Origin: JAZGDL01 sp036477795
GTDB lineage: Bacteria; Planctomycetota; Phycisphaerae; UBA1845
NCBI GenBank assembly: GCA_036477795.1
Contig: JAZGDL010000343.1
Span: forward strand, 1-7,083
Reading direction: 5' to 3'
Length of the DNA: 7,083 nt
The notes beneath the pieces are model-generated. The model searched no databases. It saw only the letters and a program-made list of their open reading frames with translations, and was not told the origin of the DNA. The translations under genes were made by a program, and so were the position numbers. Position 1 is the first letter of the stretch; the number at the start of each line of letters is the position of its first letter. Positions 1 through 5,992 of this stretch are shown here, in pieces.

Positions 1-78
1 CACCCGCGACGTCGCCGTCACCAGCGTAGGGTTCGGGGCCGAGCGGTTGGCTAGACCTTCCTCGTACGACTCTTTCAT
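1..78 (-). mobile_element. Group II intron/RT-associated leader ORF, edge fragment
   Basis: An ATG at 78-76 on the minus strand, with a GGAG Shine-Dalgarno-like sequence 6 bases upstream, opens a frame reading MKESYEEGLANR and continuing off the left edge. As I recall it, openings of the form MKESY-x-EG-[LV]-A mark a short reading frame, or the RNA under it, just upstream of group II intron-type (LtrA-like) reverse transcriptases. After residue 12 the frame diverges from the family. Restoring one base at about position 42 gives F-G-P and then EPYAGDGDVAG, the usual continuation, so this copy appears to carry a one-base deletion. The reverse transcriptase itself would lie left of position 1 and is not visible. 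Whether the peptide is ever translated is doubtful, so the frameshift need not mean loss of function. It lies 64 bp beyond the thiC stop codon, in the same orientation. The family assignment is from memory. Confidence 0.55.
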
Positions 79-142
79 TCGCGACTCCAGACCGGTTTAT
101 CCCGGCGCTTTCCCTGACCCCTTTTTCTCCCTTCAGCCTGCA
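79..142. other. thiC to retroelement spacer, no terminator seen
   Basis: This 64-bp spacer follows the thiC stop codon on the minus strand. Read on that strand it begins purine-rich (about 134-109) and then has a short CCGG-6-CCGG inverted repeat (92-95 with 102-105). There is no GC-rich stem followed by a T tract, so no intrinsic terminator for thiC can be named. The part nearest the retroelement ORF may belong to the element's own RNA, so the element boundary could lie anywhere in this spacer. No group II intron 5' end consensus (GTGYG) is evident. Confidence 0.4.
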
Positions 143-2035
<1,893 letters not shown>

Positions 2036-2040
2036 AACAC

Positions 2041-2047
2041 TCTCCTT
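2041..2047 (-). promoter_or_regulatory. thiC ribosome-binding site
   Basis: The minus strand reads AAGGAGA, followed by 5 bases and then the ATG of thiC. This is a near-perfect Shine-Dalgarno sequence. It fixes the thiC start, which otherwise could have been placed at internal methionines. Confidence 0.85.
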
Positions 2048-2063
2048 GTATTGTGCAGGTCAT

Positions 2064-2081
2064 GCCGGTCATCCGACCGGC
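2064..2081 (-). promoter_or_regulatory. Small hairpin in thiC leader
   Basis: GCCGGTC (2064-2070) and GACCGGC (2075-2081) form a perfect 7-bp inverted repeat around a 4-base loop. In a thiC transcript it would end 16 bases upstream of the Shine-Dalgarno sequence. There is no T tract after it, so it is not an obvious terminator. It could stabilise the 5' leader, act as a protein site, or be the flank of the adjacent repeat element at 2082. No function can be assigned. Confidence 0.4.
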
Positions 2082-2131
2082 GGGGCGGGGTGGCCCATGT
2101 CCTTTGGACATGGGGGATATGATGATATACG
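2082..2131 (+). repeat. REP-like hairpin element, copy A
   Basis: This is a roughly 50-bp element whose core is a perfect 9-bp inverted repeat, CCCATGTCC (2094-2102) and GGACATGGG (2106-2114), around the loop TTT. It is preceded by GGGGTGG and followed by GGGGGA-type sequence and GATGAT. A second copy lies 28 bp away in opposite orientation (2160-2209). The two agree at about 38 of 50 positions by eye. The stem differences fall on both arms together (ATG/CAT here, ACC/GGT there), so base pairing is kept. The size, hairpin and inverted pairing resemble REP elements mobilised by RAYT (IS200/IS605-like) transposases; that assignment is inference. Confidence 0.6.
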
Positions 2132-2159
2132 CTTGAACCGCCCTGGTGACGCAACCCGC

Positions 2160-2209
2160 CGACGATCATCGCCTCCCCCACCTCCAAAGGAGGTGGGCCA
2201 CCCTGCCCT
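2160..2209 (-). repeat. REP-like hairpin element, copy B (inverted)
   Basis: Read on the minus strand, this copy has AGGGTGG, then a perfect 9-bp stem with CCCACCTCC and GGAGGTGGG (plus-strand arms 2177-2185 and 2189-2197) around a TTT loop, then GGGGGA and GATGAT. It matches copy A in order and spacing but lies in the opposite orientation, with a 28-bp spacer (2132-2159) between the copies. Such head-to-head pairs are the usual arrangement of mobilisable REP units. It may also fold in RNA from either divergent transcript. Confidence 0.6.
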
Positions 2210-2313
2210 TTCGCACTTACCGTATGATAGTCGTCAGCCGATACGCGTCCATGGATTCGTCGTAACGGGGTCGGGGCGGGTTCGCGCAAGGATTGTCGGT
2301 AGCTTGATGAACC

Positions 2314-2383
2314 GAGCCCCGAGCGCCAGCGACGGGTGCCTCTGCCACGCCGAGCGAGCACCCCGCGCTGGCGCTCGGGGCTC
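2314..2383. repeat. Long palindromic element with 18-bp perfect arms
   Basis: GAGCCCCGAGCGCCAGCG (2314-2331) is repeated exactly in inverted orientation at 2366-2383. Inside, after a 2x2 mismatch, GGGTGC (2334-2339) pairs with GCACCC (2358-2363), leaving an 18-base apical loop. The arm sequence is one I associate from memory with a very abundant interspersed palindrome in Planctomycetota genomes; I cannot confirm that here. It lies about 47 bp upstream of the pabB promoter's -10 box. It could be a non-autonomous mobile element, a processed RNA hairpin, or a bidirectional terminator separating thiC from pabB transcription, although it lacks a T tract. No target-site duplication is evident. Confidence 0.75.
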
Positions 2384-2406
2384 AGCTCAATGGTTCCAGA
2401 TGCCCG

Positions 2407-2436
2407 TTAGTGGGGACGGGTGGCGTCTGCTATACT
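2407..2436 (+). promoter_or_regulatory. Extended -10 promoter of the pabB operon
   Basis: TATACT (2431-2436) is preceded by TGC, giving an extended -10 box of the TGnTATAAT type. A poor -35 candidate, TTAGTG, sits at 2407-2412 with an 18-bp spacer. Transcription would start about 7 bases after the -10 box, at about 2443-2444, which is the A of the pabB ATG. The mRNA would therefore be leaderless or nearly so. This fits the absence of a Shine-Dalgarno sequence before that ATG. Confidence 0.55.
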
Positions 2437-2443
2437 CCGCGCT

Positions 2444-3871
2444 ATGGCCAACATCGAATCGAATTCCTGCAGTCCGGTGACCGTTCGGTGCCTGGACGCC
2501 GGCCCGACGGTCGACTCAGCCGTCACGATGATCGCGGCTGAGCCCGGCGGGTTCGCCTTGGAAAGCACCGCCGCCGGGCCCGGTGGGGGCAGGTACTCCA
2601 TACTAGGCTGCGATCCTGTAGCGGAATTCGTAATGTGTGACGGCGAAACCCAAGACTGGCTGGATCGGCTGACGCGGCAAGTGGGGCCGGCGGACCTTCG
2701 CTATCGCCATCCTGACTTGCCGCTGGTCGGGGGTTGGATCGGCTTCATCACTTACGAAGCCGGACCGGCTCTGGAATCCTTGATCTGCAGCAAGCCGCGC
2801 GACATCGCTCTGCCGGCCGTGTACTTCAGTTTGTACGACACGCTGGCCGTCTTCGACCATCATACCGGCGTATGGTGGATCACCGCCGTTGATCTCCCGA
2901 ATTGCAGCCATCGTCCGCCCGCCTCGCGACGCATGGACAGACTGATCACCATGCTGCAACGTACGCCGGCGGCGCCGCCTGTCGATTGGTCGCGGTCCGT
3001 GGCTGACGAACCTCGTGCGGTGATGTCGCCCGGCGATTACTTCGACCGCCTGGCCGCCGCGAAACGATACATCAGCGCCGGCGACATCTACCAGGTGAAC
3101 CTGACCCAGCGCTTCACCGCACGCACCGATGCATCTCCGGTCGAGCTCTACCGGCGGCTGCGCATCGCCAATCCGGGAGCCTACTCCGCCCTTTTCACTT
3201 ACGGCGATTCGGCTGTGTTGAGCGCCTCGCCGGAGCTGTTTCTGACGTTGCGTGACGGTGTGGTTGTGACCCGCCCCATCAAGGGGACTCGTCCGCGGAC
3301 AGGCGATCCGGTTCTGGATGATGTGCGATCGTGGGAGTTGCTGCACAGTGACAAGGACCGTGCTGAGCTCACCATGATCGTAGACCTTCTGCGTAATGAT
3401 CTGGGCCGGGTCTCCGAGTTCGGCTCGGTCACGGTGGTATCTCCGGGGTCGCTGGAGGCCCACCCTACCGTGTTTCACCTGGTGGGCACGGTGCGTGGGA
3501 AACTGCGCCAAGAGTTTGATTGGGCCGACCTGATGCGAGCGAGTTTTCCTGGTGGTTCGATTACCGGCTGTCCGAAGATTCGGGCGATGCAGATCATCGA
3601 CGAGATCGAAGCGACCCAGCGAAACGTCTATTGCGGTAGCATCGGCTACATCGGTCTGGACGGTTCGATGTGTCTCAACATCGCCATCCGCACCATGGTG
3701 CTCGATCGCGGCCGGCTGCACCTGTTCGGCGGCGGTGCCATCGTCGCCGACAGCCAGCCGGAAGAGGAATACGAGGAGATACTGGCCAAGACCGAGGGCA
3801 TGATGCGTGCTCTGCGAGCCGGTGAGCCGGGCAAGATGCGCGTCTGCACAACGCGGGAGCGACGGGCGTGA
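2444..3871 (+). CDS. pabB: Aminodeoxychorismate synthase component I (PabB)
   Basis: PabB aminates chorismate to 4-amino-4-deoxychorismate, using ammonia channelled from a PabA/TrpG glutaminase, in p-aminobenzoate and folate synthesis. The 475-residue product has the N-terminal domain with LEST and GRYSILGCDP (about residues 39-58), then the chorismate-binding domain: SAGDIYQVNLTQRF (211-224), SASPELFL, PIKGTRPR (278-285), DRAELTMIVDLLRNDLGRV (305-323), AHPTVFHL, GGSITGCPKIRA (370-381) and YCGSIGY (396-402). Lysine 280 in PIKGT is the residue that distinguishes PabB from anthranilate synthase TrpE, which has alanine there. GCPK instead of the usual GAPK is a small oddity. I chose the ATG at 2444; an in-frame GTG at 2420 would lie upstream of the probable transcription start. 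No glutaminase domain or neighbouring pabA is present, so the subunit must come from elsewhere. The stop codon overlaps the next start as GTGA. Confidence 0.93.
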   Translation: MANIESNSCSPVTVRCLDAGPTVDSAVTMIAAEPGGFALESTAAGPGGGRYSILGCDPVAEFVMCDGETQDWLDRLTRQVGPADLRYRHPDLPLVGGWIGFITYEAGPALESLICSKPRDIALPAVYFSLYDTLAVFDHHTGVWWITAVDLPNCSHRPPASRRMDRLITMLQRTPAAPPVDWSRSVADEPRAVMSPGDYFDRLAAAKRYISAGDIYQVNLTQRFTARTDASPVELYRRLRIANPGAYSALFTYGDSAVLSASPELFLTLRDGVVVTRPIKGTRPRTGDPVLDDVRSWELLHSDKDRAELTMIVDLLRNDLGRVSEFGSVTVVSPGSLEAHPTVFHLVGTVRGKLRQEFDWADLMRASFPGGSITGCPKIRAMQIIDEIEATQRNVYCGSIGYIGLDGSMCLNIAIRTMVLDRGRLHLFGGGAIVADSQPEEEYEEILAKTEGMMRALRAGEPGKMRVCTTRERRA

Positions 3872-4737
3872 ACAGGACCGTCTACCTGAACGGCGAATTC
3901 ATGGCCTCGTCCGACGCCCACGTCGGCGTGTACAACGCCGGTTGGCTGCATGGCGCGGGCCTCTTTGAAACCATGCGGGCAGAGAACCGGCGGGTCTTTC
4001 GCCTGGATCACCATCTCCATCGTCTTTGTGCGTCCGCTAAACAACTATTGACGCCTGTTGATCGAGCGCTGCTGCCGGCCGCTGAGACGCTCGAACAGCT
4101 ACTGGAACGCAACGGACTCACCGAGGCCCGCGTGCGATTGACCGTGTCAGCCGGCAGCGTCATCGAGGCTGATGAGATGCAGGAGCGCCCGTTCACGGTT
4201 TGTGCGACGGCTGTCCCGCTGGTGCCCTATCCTGAAAGGCTGTACCGGACCGGGGTTGCGGTGCTGATTTCAAAGTATCGGCAGTCCAAGCACGATCCGC
4301 TCACCGGGCACAAGACGACCAGCTATCTGCCGCGACTGATAGCCGTGAAGCAGGCCCGCCAGGCCCAGTGCACCGAGGCCCTGTGGTTTACTCCCGAAAA
4401 CCTCCTGGCTGAAGGGTCCATCAGCAACGTGTTCATCGTCTCCGGCTCAGTGGTAGCCACACCGCCCATCGACACGCCGGTGCTGCCGGGCATCGCCCGG
4501 GGTGTTGTGCTGGAACTATGCGCCGCTCAAGGAATCAAGGCCCAACAGCGGGCCATCGACGTTGACGACCTGTTCGATGCCGATGAGGTGTTCCTGACCA
4601 ACACCATCATGCAGGTCATGCCGGTCAACAGGGTCGAGAAACGCGACATCGGCGGTGGCCGGCCCGGCCCGGTGGCCAAGGGCCTGCTCGAGCAGTATCG
4701 AAAACGCGTCGCCCAAGAGTGTGGAACCGATGGTTAA
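3868..4737 (+). CDS. pabC: Aminodeoxychorismate lyase-like class IV PLP enzyme
   Basis: This is a 289-residue member of the fold-type IV PLP family (aminodeoxychorismate lyase, branched-chain and D-amino acid aminotransferases). Directly after pabB, its best reading is 4-amino-4-deoxychorismate lyase, which releases pyruvate and leaves p-aminobenzoate. Visible features are YLNGEF at the start, GAGLFETMR (30-37), FRLDHHLHRL (44-53), the PLP Schiff-base lysine K149 in GHKTTSYLPRL, E182 in LLAEGSISNVF that would contact the pyridine nitrogen, LPGIARG, and DADEVFLTNTIMQVMPV (237-253). Length is normal. Translation starts at a GTG overlapping the pabB stop by four bases, with GGGAG 8 bases upstream (3855-3859), so expression should be coupled to pabB. 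Sequence alone does not exclude aminotransferase activity (IlvE or Dat); the pabB coupling is the main argument for PabC. Confidence 0.85.
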   Translation: MNRTVYLNGEFMASSDAHVGVYNAGWLHGAGLFETMRAENRRVFRLDHHLHRLCASAKQLLTPVDRALLPAAETLEQLLERNGLTEARVRLTVSAGSVIEADEMQERPFTVCATAVPLVPYPERLYRTGVAVLISKYRQSKHDPLTGHKTTSYLPRLIAVKQARQAQCTEALWFTPENLLAEGSISNVFIVSGSVVATPPIDTPVLPGIARGVVLELCAAQGIKAQQRAIDVDDLFDADEVFLTNTIMQVMPVNRVEKRDIGGGRPGPVAKGLLEQYRKRVAQECGTDG

Positions 4738-5869
4738 GCAACTTGAACGATCCGCCCGTCGTATATGTGTCGCCGATGTCTGCGAAGCTCTGGAGGCGTT
4801 GGCCCCGCTGCGCCGGGCCCAGAAATGGGACAACGTGGGCCTGTTGGCCGGCGATCGTGAAGCCGCCGTGCGGCGCGTTCTGACGTGCATCGATCTGACG
4901 CCGGCGGTTGTCGACGAAGCCGTCCGTGAGCGGGTGCAACTCGTCGTAGCCTACCACCCGCCGATCTTCAAACCCCTCAGCCGATTGACCATGCCCAGTG
5001 ACGACACCGGCGCGTTGGTGCTGCGCTGCATCAAGGCCGGCATCGCCATCTACTCCACCCACACCGCTCTGGACGCCGCCGAGGGCGGCACCAACGACCG
5101 CATGGCTCAACTCTGCGGGATCAAACAAACCCAGCCGCTGGAGTACGTTGGCAACGACCGGGCGGGCGACTGCAAGGTCGTCGTGTTCGTTCCCGAGGCG
5201 GACGTCGATACGGTGGCGGAGGCCATGTTCCAGGCTGGGGCCGGCTGCATCGGCGACTACGAGAAATGCAGCTACCGATTGGCCGGCACGGGCACGTTTC
5301 GCGGCACCGAATCGACCAAACCGGTCATCGGTGAAGCCGGGCGCTATGAGACCGTGGCGGAGATTCGGATCGAATCGGTAACGCCACAGGCACAGGTGCC
5401 GGCGGTGATCGAGGCCATTCGCCGGGCCCATCCCTACGAGGAGCCGGCGTTCGACATTTATCCTCTGCGACCGGTGCCGGAGCGCGGCATCGGCAGGTAC
5501 GGCGATTTGCCCCAGCCGATGACGCTGGCGGCCCTGGCTCGCAAGCTCAAGAACCTGACCGAGGCTACCTGCGTGCAGATGGTCGGCGAGACGGACCGCC
5601 GGGTGACGCGGGCGGTGATTTGTGTGGGGGCGGCGGGTTCGCTGCCGTTTGCCATCCCGTTGGGCCCGGGCGACGTGATCATTACCGGCGAGATCCGCCA
5701 TCACGATGCCCTGGCGATTCTGCGGCGTGATTGTTCGGCGATTGCGCTGGGGCACTGGGCCAGCGAGCATCCCGTGCTGGAGCCGTTCGCTAAAGCGCTC
5801 AACAAGCGCCTGGCCAGGCTGGATGTCCTGGTAAGTACCGCCGATTGCGAACCGTTCGCCCCGGTCTAA
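4730..5869 (+). CDS. NIF3 family dinuclear metal-centre protein, long form
   Basis: This is a 379-residue NIF3/YqfO-type protein, often annotated 'GTP cyclohydrolase 1 type 2' or Nif3-like. These are toroidal hexamers with two metal ions per subunit; the physiological role is unsettled. The N-terminal half has KWDNVGLLAGD (32-42), AYHPPIFKPLSRL (74-86) and YSTHTALDAAEGGTND (108-123). A middle PII/CutA-like insert (about 148-247) shows FVPEADVDTVAEAMFQAGAG, IGDYEKCSYRLAGTGTF and AHPYEEPAFDIYPL. The C-terminal half has GDVIITGEIRHHDAL and GHWASEHPVLEPFA. Likely metal ligands are H76, D115, H342 and E346. The usual first histidine of the HHP motif is tyrosine (Y75), as in animal NIF3L1 proteins. 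The ATG at 4730 overlaps the pabC stop by eight bases; the longer frame back to 4655 would lie wholly within pabC and lacks homology. It is the third gene of the operon. Confidence 0.92.
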   Translation: MVKQLERSARRICVADVCEALEALAPLRRAQKWDNVGLLAGDREAAVRRVLTCIDLTPAVVDEAVRERVQLVVAYHPPIFKPLSRLTMPSDDTGALVLRCIKAGIAIYSTHTALDAAEGGTNDRMAQLCGIKQTQPLEYVGNDRAGDCKVVVFVPEADVDTVAEAMFQAGAGCIGDYEKCSYRLAGTGTFRGTESTKPVIGEAGRYETVAEIRIESVTPQAQVPAVIEAIRRAHPYEEPAFDIYPLRPVPERGIGRYGDLPQPMTLAALARKLKNLTEATCVQMVGETDRRVTRAVICVGAAGSLPFAIPLGPGDVIITGEIRHHDALAILRRDCSAIALGHWASEHPVLEPFAKALNKRLARLDVLVSTADCEPFAPV

Positions 5870-5974
5870 CCAAGCGTGCACGATTCCGTGCCGCCAATCC
5901 GAGCCGCGACCGTAAGGGAGCGGGCGATCCAGCTCATTGTGTTCACGTGCGTCGGGCGATCCAGCTCATTGTGT
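5870..5974. other. Convergent gap with hairpins and tandem repeat
   Basis: This 105-bp gap separates the pabB operon from the convergent citrate synthase gene. It holds a small hairpin, GCACG-ATTC-CGTGC (5878-5891), the GNRA-type hairpin at 5904-5923, and most of a 32-bp tandem repeat. Neither hairpin has a T tract. Either could still serve as a bidirectional terminator or RNA 3' end, but this is not demonstrable from sequence. Confidence 0.5.
5904..5923 (+). repeat. GNRA-capped hairpin with tandem GA mismatches
   Basis: On the plus strand CCGC, GA, CC, GTAA, GG, GA, GCGG follow one another. Folded as RNA this gives a 4-bp stem, a tandem G-A/G-A internal loop, two C-G pairs and a GUAA (GNRA) tetraloop. 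From memory, this string within its flanks (GAGCCGCGACC...) recurs in intergenic DNA of Planctomycetota; I cannot verify that here. It begins 35 bases after the NIF3 gene stop and could mark the 3' end of the operon mRNA. Confidence 0.45.
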
Positions 5975-5992
5975 TCAGGTGCGTTGGGCGAT
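5922..5992. repeat. 32-bp tandem direct repeat, 2.2 copies
   Basis: Unit 1 (5922-5953) and unit 2 (5954-5985) are identical except at two positions, and a further 7 bases (5986-5992, GGGCGAT) begin a third copy. The citrate synthase stop codon (5977-5975, minus strand) lies inside unit 2, so the last residues of that protein, IAQRT, are written in repeat sequence. The extra unit lies beyond the stop and does not alter the protein. It looks like a recent local duplication. Confidence 0.9.

Larger units (their letters stand above)
2036..2443. other. 408-bp divergent intergenic region, thiC/pabB
   Basis: No credible gene lies here; the frames that cross it are made of repeat sequence and have no family resemblance. 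From left to right it holds the thiC ribosome-binding site, a leader hairpin, two inverted hairpin elements, about 100 bp with nothing I can name (2210-2313), a long palindrome, and the pabB promoter. A weak minus-strand promoter for thiC could be TTGCGT (2154-2149) and TATATC (2129-2124) with a long 19-bp spacer inside the repeat pair; this is tentative. I looked on both strands for TPP riboswitch sequence blocks (CTGAGA and the ACCTGATC to CCAGCGTAGGGA segment) and did not find a convincing set. Confidence 0.6.

Noticed and set aside
1..31. CACCCG followed by CCAGCGTAGGG on the plus strand, resembling the 3' part of a TPP riboswitch.
   Set aside because: The essential CTGATC-type segment between the two blocks is missing, the spacing is about 7 bases short, and it points into the 3' end of thiC on the opposite strand. 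The same bases read better on the minus strand as the retroelement leader ORF.
2082..2383. The hairpins as a CRISPR array or attachment site.
   Set aside because: There are only two related short units, in inverted orientation, with a single 28-bp spacer, and no cas or integrase gene is nearby.
2420..2446. GTG at 2420 as the pabB start.
   Set aside because: It lies upstream of the -10 box and predicted transcription start, and the extra eight residues match no conserved part of PabB. The ATG at 2444 is preferred.
2603..3721. 372-codon minus-strand open frame antisense to pabB.
   Set aside because: It is a shadow of a GC-rich gene. The pabB frame has full family motifs; the antisense frame resembles nothing I know and is rich in Arg, His and Gln, as shadows are.
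4625..5881. 418-codon minus-strand open frame antisense to the NIF3 gene.
   Set aside because: It is long only because of high GC and codon bias of the real gene opposite; no recognisable domain and no ribosome-binding site.
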